DNA of 64,000 nt from Mesobacillus jeotgali (GCF_014856545.2 NZ_CP109811.1:1172001-1236000), one strand, 5' to 3'. Positions 34,486 through 45,133 are shown, numbered from the stretch's first letter. Made by a program: numbers and translations. Notes: generated by a model from the letters alone, not told the origin.

Positions 34486-34995
34486 TCATTCGCCTTCGAT
34501 ATAGTATTTGGACACATATGATGCGCTCTCGAAAATATTCGGTCGAGCACCGTCTATTCCTGCTTCTGTACCGCGTTTTTTGTGTGCATTTTCATAAGCC
34601 TTCGATTTTTGCCAGTTTTCGAATGAGCTTTCATTTTTCCAGATGGTCATAATGATGTAGGTGTTGGAGCTCAATGGACGCAATACACGGATTGCGATAA
34701 AACCTGGTTCATTCTCAATCAGCCTCGGCCTGTTCAAAAATCGGTCTTCAAAAAGGGGCCGGCCTTCATCTGTTACAGGGATATTATTGAAGACAGCAAA
34801 ACCTTCATGCCCAAGGTTGCCTGCAGAATCGATCACCTCATATTTCCTCGGTGAACTGAACACTGTTTTCTTGTCTGTCTCATGGACAAGGAGTGATGAC
34901 TCATTATTGTTCATCAATACCATAGTTTCTCCCTGGTGCTTTTCTTTTAATTTCAGCAAAAAATCTGGAGTTCCCGATGTAATATATAGATTCAT
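34486..34995 (-). CDS. hmoB: Haem-degrading monooxygenase HmoB
   Basis: A 169-residue protein with a C-terminal ABM domain (PGFIAIRVLRPLSSNTYIIM, WKNESSFENWQKSKAYENAH) after an N-terminal extension, the architecture of B. subtilis HmoB (YhgC). It opens the haem ring to release iron. It is divergent from hemE, placing haem breakdown next to haem synthesis. The ATG at 34995 follows AATGAGGTGAG. Confidence 0.9.
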   Translation of the reverse strand: MNLYITSGTPDFLLKLKEKHQGETMVLMNNNESSLLVHETDKKTVFSSPRKYEVIDSAGNLGHEGFAVFNNIPVTDEGRPLFEDRFLNRPRLIENEPGFIAIRVLRPLSSNTYIIMTIWKNESSFENWQKSKAYENAHKKRGTEAGIDGARPNIFESASYVSKYYIEGE

Positions 34996-35299
34996 TTTCT
35001 CACCTCATTTTAATAAAAGTGCTTTGCTTCTATTATACTAATTGTATGCTGTTAAACCCAAGCTATCATCTGTTTTCCCTTTTATAGAGGAAGTAAAAGC
35101 AAAATTCGTCAAATTTTCAACAATTTAAAGCGTTTCCTATGAAAACGGCTGATAAAAACGATATAGTGTATATAGTTTGTTTTTTTGTTATAACAGCGCG
35201 AGGCTATCGCAAATCTGATTTGGAAAATAGTTGTTTTTTATTTTAATCCTTTTATATTACAATGGAATACAGACATTACTGAAAGGTGGACAACACTCA
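34996..35299. other. Divergent regulatory region between hmoB and hemE
   Basis: AT-rich region with no gene. It must hold the hmoB and hemE promoters; several near-consensus boxes overlap (for example around 35225-35275), so I do not assign one. Unlike B. subtilis, no pbpF lies here. Confidence 0.5.
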
Positions 35300-36346
35300 A
35301 TGAGCAAGATGATTAACGATACATTTTTAAAAGCAGCCAGAGGAGAAGCAACAGATTATGTTCCGGTCTGGTATATGAGACAGGCTGGAAGGTCACAGCC
35401 TGAATATAGAGAGATTAAGGAAAAGTATTCCTTGTTCGAAATTACGCACCAGCCTGAGCTTTGCGCATATGTTACAAGGCTCCCTGTAGAACAATATGAT
35501 GTTGATGCGGCGATTCTTTACAAAGACATCATGACACCTCTGCCAGCTATGGGTGTGGATGTGGAAATTAAGTCTGGGATCGGCCCTGTCATTTCGAACC
35601 CAGTAAAAACATTGGCAGACGTTGAAAAGCTGGGTGCGATCAACCCTGAATCAGATATTCCGTATGTACTTGATACAATCAAGCTTCTTACAGAAGAACA
35701 GCTGTCTGTGCCATTGATCGGCTTCTCAGGAGCACCGTTCACACTAGCAAGCTATATGATTGAAGGAGGACCTTCAAAAAACTACAACAAGACAAAAGCA
35801 TTTATGTACGCTCAGCCTGAAGCCTGGTTCGCGTTGATGGACAAGCTAGGCGATATGGTAATTACATATGTTAAATCCCAAATCAATGCCGGGGTTAAAG
35901 CAATCCAGATTTTTGATTCTTGGGTGGGGGCACTGAATGTCCAGGATTACCGTACATTCATCAAGCCCGTTATGAACAGGATTTTTTCTGAACTTAAGAA
36001 AGAAAATGTACCATTGATCATGTTTGGGGTTGGAGCAAGCCATCTTGCCATGGAATGGAACGATCTTCCGCTTGATGTAGTAGGACTGGACTGGCGTTTA
36101 CAGGTGAGCGAGGCTCGCGAACTTGGAATCCAGAAAACCGTCATGGGAAATCTTGACCCTGCAATTCTTCTTGCACCATGGAATGTAATCGAAGAAAGGG
36201 CAAAAGCCATTCTTGACCAGGGTATGGCACAGCCTGGATACATCTTCAATCTTGGGCATGGTGTATTCCCATCAGTAAACCCTGAAACATTGAAAAAGCT
36301 GACGGCTTTCATCCATGAGTACTCTGCCTCAAAACTAGGCAAATAG
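35300..36346 (+). CDS. hemE: Uroporphyrinogen decarboxylase HemE
   Basis: A 348-residue enzyme that removes four acetate carboxyls from uroporphyrinogen III to give coproporphyrinogen III. Signature motifs are [18 protein letters not shown] at the N terminus and [19 protein letters not shown], with [10 protein letters not shown] and [13 protein letters not shown] later. I chose ATG 35300 after AAAGGTGG; an upstream start at 35231 lacks a ribosome site. It leads the hemE-hemH-hemY cluster. Confidence 0.95.
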   Translation: MSKMINDTFLKAARGEATDYVPVWYMRQAGRSQPEYREIKEKYSLFEITHQPELCAYVTRLPVEQYDVDAAILYKDIMTPLPAMGVDVEIKSGIGPVISNPVKTLADVEKLGAINPESDIPYVLDTIKLLTEEQLSVPLIGFSGAPFTLASYMIEGGPSKNYNKTKAFMYAQPEAWFALMDKLGDMVITYVKSQINAGVKAIQIFDSWVGALNVQDYRTFIKPVMNRIFSELKKENVPLIMFGVGASHLAMEWNDLPLDVVGLDWRLQVSEARELGIQKTVMGNLDPAILLAPWNVIEERAKAILDQGMAQPGYIFNLGHGVFPSVNPETLKKLTAFIHEYSASKLGK

Positions 36347-36437
36347 GTCTTTATTCTGCTTCAGAGCATTACATTTGGTAAAATGGTCTTGGTTTTGGCA
36401 GAATAGAAGCTTAGAGACACGAAAAAGAGGTGCAATC

Positions 36438-37376
36438 ATGACTAAGAAAAAGATGGGTTTGCTTGTGATGGCATATGGCACGCCCTACAAAGAAGAAGAT
36501 ATTGAACGATATTATACACATATCCGCCACGGACGCACTCCGTCACCGGAAATGCTTGAGGACTTAACACAGCGTTATGAAGCAATTGGCGGTATTTCTC
36601 CACTTGCGAAAATTACCGTGGCGCAGGGCGAGAAGCTTGAACAGCATTTGAACAGCGTCCAGGATGACATCGAATTCAAGATGTATCTCGGTTTAAAGCA
36701 TATTGAGCCATTCATCGAGGATGCTGTGAAGCAAATGCATGACGATGGCATTGAAGAGGCAGTAAGCATTGTGCTCGCACCCCATTTCTCAACGTTCAGC
36801 GTCAAATCGTATAACGGACGCGCCAAAGAAGAAGCGGAAAAGCTCGGCGGACCCGAAATTGTTTCGGTTGAACAGTGGTACGATGAGCCGAAATTCATCA
36901 AATACTGGTCCGACCGCGTGGCAAAGACATTCGCTGAAATGCCTGCTGACGAGCGCGAAAACTCAGTATTGATCGTTTCCGCCCATAGCCTTCCGGAGAA
37001 GATTCTGCAAATGGGGGATCCTTATCCTGATCAATTAAAAGAAACAGCTGATATGATCGCCAAGCAGGCAAACGTAACAAAATACGAAGTTGGCTGGCAA
37101 AGTGCTGGCAACACACCTGAGCCATGGTTAGGGCCAGATGTCCAGGACTTGACGAGAGACCTGTACGAGGCAAATGGCTATAAAGCCTTTGTATATGTGC
37201 CGGCTGGATTTGTTTCCGACCATCTTGAAGTACTGTATGACAATGATTATGAATGCAAGATTGTGACTGAAGAGATTGGAGCCAGCTATTACAGGCCTCC
37301 AATGCCAAATACAGAACCTGAATTCATTGATGCATTGTCAGCTGTCATTCTAAAGAAGCTGTCAACTTCACGCTAA
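36438..37376 (+). CDS. hemH: Ferrochelatase HemH (coproporphyrin type)
   Basis: A 312-residue protein similar in length to B. subtilis HemH. Motifs include [33 protein letters not shown] (active-site His) and [20 protein letters not shown]. In Gram-positive bacteria it inserts iron into coproporphyrin III after HemY. The start at ATG 36438 follows AGAGGTG; an upstream ATG at 36375 has none. It sits 91 bases after hemE and 25 before hemY. Confidence 0.94.
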   Translation: MTKKKMGLLVMAYGTPYKEEDIERYYTHIRHGRTPSPEMLEDLTQRYEAIGGISPLAKITVAQGEKLEQHLNSVQDDIEFKMYLGLKHIEPFIEDAVKQMHDDGIEEAVSIVLAPHFSTFSVKSYNGRAKEEAEKLGGPEIVSVEQWYDEPKFIKYWSDRVAKTFAEMPADERENSVLIVSAHSLPEKILQMGDPYPDQLKETADMIAKQANVTKYEVGWQSAGNTPEPWLGPDVQDLTRDLYEANGYKAFVYVPAGFVSDHLEVLYDNDYECKIVTEEIGASYYRPPMPNTEPEFIDALSAVILKKLSTSR

Positions 37377-37401
37377 AACTATTCAAAGAAGGCGATTTAC
37401 C

Positions 37402-38825
37402 GTGACAGAAAAAAAGAAAGTTGTAATTGTAGGGGGCGGCATTACTGGTTGGCGGCAGCTTACTATTTGCAAAAGCATGCCAGGGAGAACCACCTTCCTC
37501 TTGATGTGAAACTGGTCGAATCCTCCCATCGTGTTGGCGGGAAAATGCAAACGTATGTAAAAGATGGATTTGTCATTGAAAGAGGACCGGATTCCTTCCT
37601 TGAAAGAAAAGAAAGCGCAGGACGTTTAGCGAGGGAAGTAGGTTTAGGAGATAAATTAGTCAATAACAGTACGGGGAAATCGTATGTACTGGTGAAGGAC
37701 AAGCTCCACCCTATGCCTGGCGGAGCAGTGATGGGAATTCCTACTCAGATTGGCCCCTTCGTTACAACCGGCCTATTTTCCTGGCCAGGTAAATTCCGGG
37801 CTGCTGGAGACTTCTTTATGCCACCTTCAAAGGTAAAAGGAGATCAGTCTCTTGGTGAATTTTTCCGGCGCAGACTAGGCGATGAAGTCGTTGAAAACCT
37901 GATTGAGCCTCTGCTTTCCGGTATTTATGCAGGGGATATTGATAACATGAGCCTATTGTCCACTTTTCCGCAATTCTATCAGGTGGAGCAGAAATACGGG
38001 AGCTTGATTCTTGGCACAAAGAAAACAACTCCCTCGGCAAAAAAGAAGCCTGCTGAAACCGGACAAGCCAAGAAAAAAGGAATGTTCCTGACCGTGACTA
38101 CGGGTTTGCAATCTTTTGTCGATGCAATTGAGTCTAAATTCGAACCCGGTTCTGTCATTAAAGGGATCCGTGTCGATAAAGTAAGCAAGCAGGGCAGCAG
38201 CTACCGTCTGAGACTGAGCAGCGGTGAATCGCTCGATGCAGACAGCATTCTTTTAGCTGCACCGCATGAAGCAGCGCTGCATATGTTCTCCGACCACGAA
38301 CATGTTTTTGATCCATTCCGCGACATGCCTTCAACATCCGTCGCGACGGTTGCCATGGCGTTCCCGGAAAGTGTCATAAAAGAAGATATTGATGGTACAG
38401 GCTTCGTTGTGTCAAGGAACAGCGATTATACAATCACTGCCTGCACCTGGACACATAAAAAGTGGCCTCATACTACCCCTGAGGGAAAAGTCTTGCTCCG
38501 CCTTTATGTCGGCAGGCCAGGGGACGAGGCGATTGTCGAGCTTTCAGACGATGAAATCATCAAGATTGCCCTCGAGGATTTAAACAAAACAATGGATATT
38601 CAGGCACAACCTGATTTTGCAGTAGTTTCCCGATGGAAAGAGGCAATGCCGCAGTATACAGTCGGGCATAAGGAGAGAGTCGCGAATCTGAAGAATGATC
38701 TGGCCAATGAGCTTCCAGGTGTCTTTGTAGGCGGCAGCTCTTATGAAGGAGTCGGACTTCCAGACTGCATAGACCAGGGAGAAGCAGCGGTTGAAAAAAT
38801 CCTTAATTACTTAAAACTGAAATAA
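37402..38825 (+). pseudogene. hemY: hemY (coproporphyrinogen III oxidase), frameshifted at its FAD motif
   Basis: The N terminus reads from GTG 37402 as VTEKKKVVIVGGGITG and then changes frame at about 37449; the remaining 457 residues (AAAYYLQKHARENHLPLDVK to the end) continue one frame over to 38825. The sequence GGTTGGCG needs one more T to give the expected GITGLAAA of the FAD-binding loop. HemY oxidises coproporphyrinogen III in the Gram-positive haem route. The rest of the protein shows no decay (ERGPDSFLERK, GSSYEGVGLPDCIDQG), so either a sequencing error or a recent mutation explains it. Confidence 0.85.
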
Positions 38826-38869
38826 GGAACTGTTTTCGTGTTGATTGTTTTCGAAAACAACTAAAAAAA

Positions 38870-38905
38870 AGAGCCAGCCGTTCATGAAGAACGAGCTGGC
38901 TTTTC
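38870..38905 (+). terminator. Terminator of the hem cluster
   Basis: GAGCCAGC pairs with GCTGGCTTTTC across a loop, flanked by A and T runs. Confidence 0.75.
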
Positions 38906-38975
38906 ATGTGCAGTTTTGACAACTGCGGGAAAGGGATTGTATTACACCCGGAAAACCGGGGAAGGAAAACGAAAT

Positions 38976-39110
38976 TTATAACTTTCCAGGGTCCATGCAC
39001 CCATCACACTTATTTCCGTAGCATTCATGCTGTTCATCAATTGATTCTCCACACTCAATACATTGCTTCTTCGGCAAATTACGAAAGAATTCTACGACAT
39101 TTTGAATCAT
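38976..39110 (-). CDS. yhfH: YhfH-like small zinc-ribbon protein (44 aa)
   Basis: A 44-residue protein starting MIQNVVEFFRNLPKKQC with four cysteines in CIECGESIDEQHECYGNKC and a further CDGC, which would form a small zinc ribbon. GGAGGG precedes the ATG. Size, motif and position before yhfI match the YhfH family of Bacillaceae. Function is unknown. Confidence 0.88.
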   Translation of the reverse strand: MIQNVVEFFRNLPKKQCIECGESIDEQHECYGNKCDGCMDPGKL

Positions 39111-39282
39111 GTTGTTTCCCTCCAAACAAGTTGTGTTTTGATACAGGTTTGTTTTTTATTTAATTGTATTATAACAGAATAGATGTCGTCAATCATAATT
39201 TTCTGAAAAAGCCGTTAAAGTGAAAAAATGGGCAGAATGAAGTATAGTGATAGAAAAAGCGTGTTAAATAGGAGGGAAATGA

Positions 39283-40017
39283 ATGAAGCTGACTATAGTA
39301 GGATTCTGGGGAGGCTATCCGAAGGTAAATGAGGCCAGCACGGGATATTTGCTTGAGCATGAAGGATTTAAGCTAATGATCGACTTTGGCAGCGGTGTAC
39401 TGGCGAGGCTTCAAAATTTTGTCCAGCCAGAAGAGTTGGATGCCTTGGTACTGTCGCATTATCATCCCGATCACATAGCAGACATTGGCGTATTACAGCA
39501 TGCCCGTCTGATTCAGGGCTTCCTGGGGAAAAAGTCCCCACAGCTTCCGATTTACGGCCATGGCCAGGATGAACAGGAGTTTGCGAAGCTTACATATAAA
39601 AACATCACAAAAGGGATTGCTTATGATCCGGCAAAAAAACTTAACATAGGACCTTTCACGATTTCATTCTTGCCTGCCGTCCACCCGGTTCCTTGCTATG
39701 CGATGCGAATTGAAGCAGGAGGCAAGTCAATTGTGTATACTGCCGATACTTCCTTTAAGGAAGAGTTCATTCCATTTGCTTCCGGTGCAGACCTGCTGCT
39801 TTCAGAATGTAATTTTTACGGGAACCAGGATGGCAAAGGTGCGGGGCATATGAACAGCTATGATAACGGAAAGCTTGCTGCCGAAGCGGATGTTAAACAG
39901 CTGGTACTTACCCATCTGCCGCATTACGGTGAAATCGACCAGCTAGTTTCTGAAGCTTCAACAGTTTTCAATGGCCCGGTTACCCTTGCAAGGGAAGGGC
40001 TCGAAATCATTCTATAA
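39283..40017 (+). CDS. yhfI: Metallo-beta-lactamase-fold hydrolase YhfI
   Basis: A 244-residue MBL-fold protein with the metal motif LSHYHPDHIADIG, then PAVHPVPCYAMRI, YTADTSFKEEF and LTHLPHYGE. It resembles the RNase Z/phosphodiesterase branch but lacks the long RNase Z extension. Length equals B. subtilis YhfI. Substrate is unknown. It lies 14 bases before lplJ, so the two probably form an operon. Confidence 0.88.
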   Translation: MKLTIVGFWGGYPKVNEASTGYLLEHEGFKLMIDFGSGVLARLQNFVQPEELDALVLSHYHPDHIADIGVLQHARLIQGFLGKKSPQLPIYGHGQDEQEFAKLTYKNITKGIAYDPAKKLNIGPFTISFLPAVHPVPCYAMRIEAGGKSIVYTADTSFKEEFIPFASGADLLLSECNFYGNQDGKGAGHMNSYDNGKLAAEADVKQLVLTHLPHYGEIDQLVSEASTVFNGPVTLAREGLEIIL

Positions 40018-40031
40018 AAGGAGACTTAACC

Positions 40032-41021
40032 ATGTTATTTATTGATAATAAGGGAATTACAGATCCAAGGATCAACCTGGCTATTGAAGAGTATGCCTTG
40101 AAGAACCTGGACATCAATGAAACTTACTTGCTGTTTTATATAAACGAACCATCCATCATTATTGGCAAGAACCAGAACACGATTGAAGAGATAAATACGG
40201 AATATGTCGAGAAAAATGGCATCCACGTTGTCCGCCGGTTATCAGGAGGCGGAGCTGTATACCATGACCTTGGCAACCTGAACTTCAGCTTTATCACGAA
40301 GGACGACGGAGATAGCTTCCATAATTTCAGGAAGTTCACCGAGCCAGTGGTGAACGCACTGAGAAAACTTGGTGTCAATGCAGAATTAAGCGGCAGGAAT
40401 GACCTGCTGGCAGAAGGCAGAAAGATATCCGGAAACGCACAATTTTCGACTAGAGGGCGGATGTTCAGCCATGGAACCCTGCTGTTTGACTCGGAGATCG
40501 AAAGCGTCGTTTCCGCGCTTAACGTTAAAAAAGACAAAATAGAATCTAAGGGAATCAAATCCATCCGCAGCCGAGTGGCGAATATCTCCGAGTTCCTCTC
40601 AGAAAAAGTGACAATTGAGGAATTCCGTTCCCTTCTGCTGAAAAATATCTTTGATGGTCAGGATGATATCCCGGAGTATGTCTTAACAGAGAAAGACTGG
40701 GAAAATATCCATGAGCTTTCTAAGGAAAGATACCAGAACTGGGATTGGAATTACGGAAAATCTCCTAAGTTTAACCTGCAGCATTCGCATCGATTCCCTG
40801 TTGGCCAGATCGATGTCCGTTTTGAGGTTAATAAAGGAGTCATCGAAAATTGTAAAATCTATGGAGATTTCTTCGGTGTAGGGGATGTCACTGAAATTGA
40901 GGACAAGCTGACAGGACTTAAATATGTGAAATCACAAATTACCGGTGCGTTGGAAGATGTGGACATCAAACATTATTTCGGAAATATTTCTAAAGAAGAT
41001 TTCATTAACTTAATATATTAA
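40032..41021 (+). CDS. lplJ: Lipoate-protein ligase LplJ
   Basis: A 329-residue ligase that attaches scavenged lipoate to the lipoyl domains of 2-oxoacid dehydrogenases or GcvH. Key motifs are IIGKNQNTIEEINTEYVE, the VVRRLSGGGAVYHDLGNLNF lipoate pocket and GRKISGNAQF; a C-terminal accessory domain begins near residue 250. AAAAGGAG precedes the ATG at good distance, and a strong terminator follows. Confidence 0.94.
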   Translation: MLFIDNKGITDPRINLAIEEYALKNLDINETYLLFYINEPSIIIGKNQNTIEEINTEYVEKNGIHVVRRLSGGGAVYHDLGNLNFSFITKDDGDSFHNFRKFTEPVVNALRKLGVNAELSGRNDLLAEGRKISGNAQFSTRGRMFSHGTLLFDSEIESVVSALNVKKDKIESKGIKSIRSRVANISEFLSEKVTIEEFRSLLLKNIFDGQDDIPEYVLTEKDWENIHELSKERYQNWDWNYGKSPKFNLQHSHRFPVGQIDVRFEVNKGVIENCKIYGDFFGVGDVTEIEDKLTGLKYVKSQITGALEDVDIKHYFGNISKEDFINLIY

Positions 41022-41027
41022 ATTTAG

Positions 41028-41055
41028 AAAACGCGGTGTAGTTATACCGCGTTTT
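41028..41055 (+). terminator. Terminator of yhfI-lplJ
   Basis: AAAACGCGGT (41028-41037) pairs with ACCGCGTTTT (41046-41055), followed by an AT-rich tract. Confidence 0.85.
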
Positions 41056-41191
41056 AAATTTTTTAATGTAAAATTGTTAGAATTTCGACATATTTTCCTT
41101 GAATCCATAATTTTCTTTCAATATAATATATTTAGAAAACTTTTTTACGAAGTTTGGTGATTCTTGTCACCGCAAAGGGGGAAGGGAGTTA

Positions 41192-42748
41192 ATGAATCTT
41201 TCATCACAGCTTCATCACACGGCCTCAATGCTTGGCAATAAGCCGGCATATTTTTTCATGGACAAAGCAAGCACCTATGCAGAGCTTGATGCTACTGTAA
41301 CGAAGTTTGCTTCTGGTCTTGAGAAACTAGGGGTAAAAAAAGGCGATCATATCGCATTGTTGCTAGGAAACTCTCCACATTTTGTCATCAGTATGTACGG
41401 AGCGCTTAGGCTCGGTGCAACAGTCATTCCCATCAATCCAATATACACAGCAGATGAAATCGGCTATATCTTGAACAATGGCGATGTAAAAGTAGTCGTT
41501 GGGCTGGATCTAATGCTGCCGCTCGCAGAAAAAATGCATCAGCTTCTGCCAAAGGTCGAACACTTCGTGATTGCGGAGACAGGCCAAAGCCAGATGTCTG
41601 AAGAGGAAATGTCCAAGCTTTCTTTAGGTTCGAAAATGAAACCGTTTACACATGTCGTTGGTGCCGGAGACCTGGATTTCAAGGGTCCTGAACTGAATGA
41701 TGATGATATCGCAATCATTCTTTATACCTCGGGAACGACAGGCAAACCTAAGGGGGCTATGCTTACACATAAAAATCTATATAGCAATGCAAAGGATGTA
41801 AGCGATTACCTTAAGATGAATGAAGATGACAAGGTGATTACCGCTTTGCCAATGTTCCATGTTTTCTGTTTGACAGTCGCTCTTAATGCGCCATTGATGA
41901 ACGGCGGAACATTGTTGATTGTCCCTAAGTTCAGTCCGGCAGAAGTGTTCCGGATCGCCAGGGAATACGAGGCAACTGTTTTTGCAGGCGTGCCGACGAT
42001 GTATAATTTCCTATTCCAGTATCCCGAAGGAAATCCAGATGATCTTAAGTCACTTCGACTGTGTATTTCCGGCGGCGCTTCTCTTCCGGTTGCGCTTCTT
42101 CAGAATTTCGAGCGCAAATTCAATGTTATGGTTTCAGAAGGATACGGTTTGTCGGAGGCAGCACCAGTTACATGCTTCAATCCGCTGGACCGTCCGCGTA
42201 AAGCTGGTTCAATTGGAACCTCGATTGTGAACGTTGAGAACAAAGTAGTCAATGAAATGGGAGATGAAGTGGCTCCTGGAGAAGTTGGCGAATTGATCGT
42301 CCGCGGCCCGAACGTAATGGCAGGCTACTATAAAATGCCAGAAGAGACAGCTGCGACGATCAGGGATGGCTGGTTGTATACAGGAGACCTAGCCCGCATG
42401 GACGAAGAAGGATATTTCTACATTGTTGACCGCAAAAAGGACTTGATCCTCGTCGGCGGATACAATGTATATCCTCGTGAAGTAGAAGAAGTATTATACA
42501 ATCATTCTGATGTGGTTGAGGTTGCTGTCCTCGGTGTTCCGGACCCGAATTTCGGTGAAGCAGTCAGATGCTATGTTGTCAGCAAGAACCCTGAATTGAC
42601 AGAAGATCAACTGCTCGAATATTGCCGCGAGCACTTGGCGAAATACAAGGTGCCAAGCGCGATCGAGTTCCTTGAAGAACTTCCGAAAAATACAACTGGG
42701 AAAATTTTAAGAAGAGCATTGAAGAATCAGGTATTACAAAAACAATAA
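41192..42748 (+). CDS. lcfB: Long-chain fatty acyl-CoA ligase LcfB
   Basis: A 518-residue ANL-family ligase. It has the AMP-binding motif [33 protein letters not shown], the [20 protein letters not shown] hinge region and the C-terminal lysine in [13 protein letters not shown]. It activates long-chain fatty acids with ATP and CoA. GGGGGAAGGGAG precedes the ATG. An enoyl-CoA hydratase gene follows, giving two steps of fatty-acid oxidation side by side. Confidence 0.92.
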   Translation: MNLSSQLHHTASMLGNKPAYFFMDKASTYAELDATVTKFASGLEKLGVKKGDHIALLLGNSPHFVISMYGALRLGATVIPINPIYTADEIGYILNNGDVKVVVGLDLMLPLAEKMHQLLPKVEHFVIAETGQSQMSEEEMSKLSLGSKMKPFTHVVGAGDLDFKGPELNDDDIAIILYTSGTTGKPKGAMLTHKNLYSNAKDVSDYLKMNEDDKVITALPMFHVFCLTVALNAPLMNGGTLLIVPKFSPAEVFRIAREYEATVFAGVPTMYNFLFQYPEGNPDDLKSLRLCISGGASLPVALLQNFERKFNVMVSEGYGLSEAAPVTCFNPLDRPRKAGSIGTSIVNVENKVVNEMGDEVAPGEVGELIVRGPNVMAGYYKMPEETAATIRDGWLYTGDLARMDEEGYFYIVDRKKDLILVGGYNVYPREVEEVLYNHSDVVEVAVLGVPDPNFGEAVRCYVVSKNPELTEDQLLEYCREHLAKYKVPSAIEFLEELPKNTTGKILRRALKNQVLQKQ

Positions 42749-42908
42749 TTTTTACAGTTGTGAGGCAGGCGCCATGCCTGCCTTGTTTTGTGTGATCTCA
42801 GCTTCGAAAGCTGGTCAGAAGTAATACAAATCGCTGGTGCTTTTCTGACAAAGGAGCAGGAAATTTGCCGCCTTGGCTAGAATGTCATTGGAGAAGGAGT
42901 TGATCAGT

Positions 42909-43685
42909 ATGGGAAACATCGAATATCATTTAGAGGGATATACAGCATTCGTCACGCTGAATCGTCCGGACGCATTAAATGCTTTTAATTATGATACACT
43001 AGATGAATTGCAGAAGGTCATTGAAAAAATCAGGACAAACCGTGATGTGAGGGTCGTGATTTTTACCGGAGCAGGTGAGAAGGCATTCAGTGTTGGGGCA
43101 GATTTAAAGGAGCGCCGTACACTGTCTGATGAGGACGTAAAGAGGAACATCTATAAAATAGGCGAGGTCTTCACGATGATTGACCAGTTGCCGCAGCCGA
43201 CAATCGCAGCAATCAATGGATTTGCCTTCGGCGGCGGAATGGAGCTCGCCCTGGCATGTGATTTCCGCATTGCCGCGGCTGGGACGCAGATGGGATTGAC
43301 GGAGACGAGCCTGGCGATCATTCCTGGGGCAGGAGGAACCCAGCGGCTGCCAAGGCTGATTGGCCAGGCAAAAGCACTTGAGCTGATCTTGACAGCGCGC
43401 CGGCTAAAAACAGAGGAAGCTCTGGATTATGGTCTGTTTACTGCTGTCGTCGAAAAAGAAAGCTTGCTTGATGAATGCGTGAAATTTGCCGAAATGATGC
43501 TGGCCAACGGACCTGTCGCACTGCAGCAGGCAAAGTACGCTGTCAAGCAGGGGATGAATGCAGACTTGCAGACAGGGCTGCAAATTGAGCGCAAAGCCTA
43601 TGAAGTCACGATTCCGACGGAAGACCGACTCGAAGCACTGGCTGCATTCAGCGAGAAACGAAAGCCTGACTTTAAAGGAAAGTAA
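42909..43685 (+). CDS. Enoyl-CoA hydratase
   Basis: A 258-residue crotonase-fold enzyme with TLNRPDALNAFN, GAGEKAFSVGADLKERR, NGFAFGGGMELALACDFRIA and TETSLAIIPGAGGTQRLPRL; both catalytic glutamates of true enoyl-CoA hydratases are present (MELALAC and MGLTETSLAI regions). It hydrates 2-enoyl-CoA in beta-oxidation. I chose ATG 42909 after AAGGAG; an upstream frame from 42873 has no ribosome site. A perfect GC-rich terminator follows. Confidence 0.9.
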   Translation: MGNIEYHLEGYTAFVTLNRPDALNAFNYDTLDELQKVIEKIRTNRDVRVVIFTGAGEKAFSVGADLKERRTLSDEDVKRNIYKIGEVFTMIDQLPQPTIAAINGFAFGGGMELALACDFRIAAAGTQMGLTETSLAIIPGAGGTQRLPRLIGQAKALELILTARRLKTEEALDYGLFTAVVEKESLLDECVKFAEMMLANGPVALQQAKYAVKQGMNADLQTGLQIERKAYEVTIPTEDRLEALAAFSEKRKPDFKGK

Positions 43686-43688
43686 CTC

Positions 43689-43712
43689 AACACGGCCGCG
43701 GCCGTGTTTTTT
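43689..43712 (+). terminator. Terminator of the enoyl-CoA hydratase gene
   Basis: AACACGGCC and GGCCGTGTT flank a central GC, followed by TTTTT. Confidence 0.88.
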
Positions 43713-43786
43713 TATGTTTTATGTAATCTTAGTGCTGTAAATAATGAAGTTTAGAGATTAAATTTGCCGTGGAGTCCACGTTTTTA

Positions 43787-43870
43787 TCAATAATTTAATC
43801 AGGTTTCTCAATAACTTGACCACTTTTCAAAGTAATTCGACCACATATTCGATTTTTTCGACCAACTCGT
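43787..43870. repeat. 21-bp-period tandem array, TTCGACCAC core
   Basis: GACCA occurs at 43818, 43839 and 43860, exactly 21 bases apart, inside units resembling AATAATTCGACCACTTTTC; TCAATAA at 43787 and 43808 keeps the same period. The unit is degenerate. It occupies the 336-base gap before azlC together with AT-rich promoter sequence. Confidence 0.7.
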
Positions 43871-44021
43871 ATATTAACAGCATGCCAGTCATGGGAACTT
43901 TTACGTAATTAATTATTTCGGTAAAAGAAACACTTTTCCGAGGTGCTGGAAGTATGTATAATATATTTTAATTGATTAAAGGATTTGTATTTATACATAG
44001 TAATAGAAAGGCGGGAAGCGA

Positions 44022-44750
44022 GTGGAAAGTACATTGGTTGCTAAGCAGGCGACAGATTTTAAAAGAGGGATTCAATCAGGCATCAGTATTGCGATAGGCT
44101 ATATGCCGGTTGCGCTTACCTTTGGCCTGATTGCCAAGACAACGGGGCTAGCCCTTAGCGAGACCATCATGATGAGTTTGCTGGTGTTTGCGGGAGCCGC
44201 ACAATATATTTCATTAAGCCTACTCGCCCAGGGTATTGGGATCTTTGAAGTCATTCTCACCACCTTTATCGTGAATATCCGCCATTTTCTCATGTCTGCG
44301 TCCTTGAATGAAAAAGCAGAAGAGGACACCGTGGCAGAGAGAATGGGCTATTCATTCGGGATCACGGATGAGACATTTTCAGTCGCAGCGACACGCGAGG
44401 GTACAATCAATGCCCGTTATATGTTTGGTTTAAACCTGACTGCTTACTCAAGCTGGGTCGTTTTCTCAGGGTTAGGCTTCATCATTGGGGCAGGGTTGCC
44501 TCAGACACTCCAGGAGAGCATGTCAGTCGCATTATATGCCATGTTTGTGGGCTTACTGGTCCCATCGATGAAAGGTAATGTAAAAGTTGTATATCTGGCC
44601 GTACTCGCAGCTGCGTTCAACTCGATTTTTACGATGGCTGAACTTATGTCCACAGGCTGGGCTATCGTGCTGGCAACATTGCTATCAGCGATTCTTGTAG
44701 AGGCAGTTGAAACATTCAAGAAAGGCAGGAGGGCAGAAACTGATGAGTAA
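44022..44750 (+). CDS. azlC: AzlC, branched-chain amino acid export permease (large subunit)
   Basis: A 242-residue membrane protein with the AzlC signature GYMPVALTFGLIA, LLVFAGAAQYISLSLLAQG and IVNIRHFLMSASL. With AzlD it exports branched-chain amino acids and their toxic analogues. It begins with GTG at 44022 after AAGGCGGGAAG. The stop overlaps azlD by 8 bases. The azlB and brnQ genes seen in B. subtilis are absent here. Confidence 0.92.
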   Translation: MESTLVAKQATDFKRGIQSGISIAIGYMPVALTFGLIAKTTGLALSETIMMSLLVFAGAAQYISLSLLAQGIGIFEVILTTFIVNIRHFLMSASLNEKAEEDTVAERMGYSFGITDETFSVAATREGTINARYMFGLNLTAYSSWVVFSGLGFIIGAGLPQTLQESMSVALYAMFVGLLVPSMKGNVKVVYLAVLAAAFNSIFTMAELMSTGWAIVLATLLSAILVEAVETFKKGRRAETDE

Positions 44751-45048
44751 AGAAATCGTCATCATGATCATAGGCATGGCTATCGTTACCTATATTCCGA
44801 GGATGCTTCCGTTTGTAATGTTCCGCGGAAAAGAACTGCCTCCATTTCTGCAGGGCGTCCTGAAAAATGTCCCTTATGCCACACTGGGAGCGCTGATCTT
44901 CCCGGCCATTCTGTTCATTCAGGAAGACATCTGGTACGGACTGGTCGGTGCAGCCGCCGCCTTCATCGTTGCCTTTATGGGAGCAAATGTCATCGTGGTC
45001 GTAATTGGTTCGATCTCCGTTTTGACTTTATATTCTTATTTCTTTTAG
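44743..45048 (+). CDS. azlD: AzlD, branched-chain amino acid export permease (small subunit)
   Basis: A 101-residue protein with four hydrophobic segments (IVIMIIGMAIVTYIPRMLPF, ATLGALIFPAILFI and following). The RMLPFVMF motif is typical of AzlD. I chose ATG 44743 after AGGAGGG; it lies inside the end of azlC, so translation is coupled. A terminator follows directly. Confidence 0.92.
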   Translation: MSKEIVIMIIGMAIVTYIPRMLPFVMFRGKELPPFLQGVLKNVPYATLGALIFPAILFIQEDIWYGLVGAAAAFIVAFMGANVIVVVIGSISVLTLYSYFF

Positions 45049-45075
45049 ATCTGCAGAAATGCAGGTCTATTTTTA
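45047..45075 (+). terminator. Terminator of azlCD
   Basis: AGATCTGCA pairs with TGCAGGTCT around GAAA (one G-T pair), followed by ATTTTT. Confidence 0.8.
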
Positions 45076-45133
45076 TGCATAAATGATTACCTGAATAAAA
45101 ACGGGCTGGCTGATCGCAAAAATAAATGAAATG

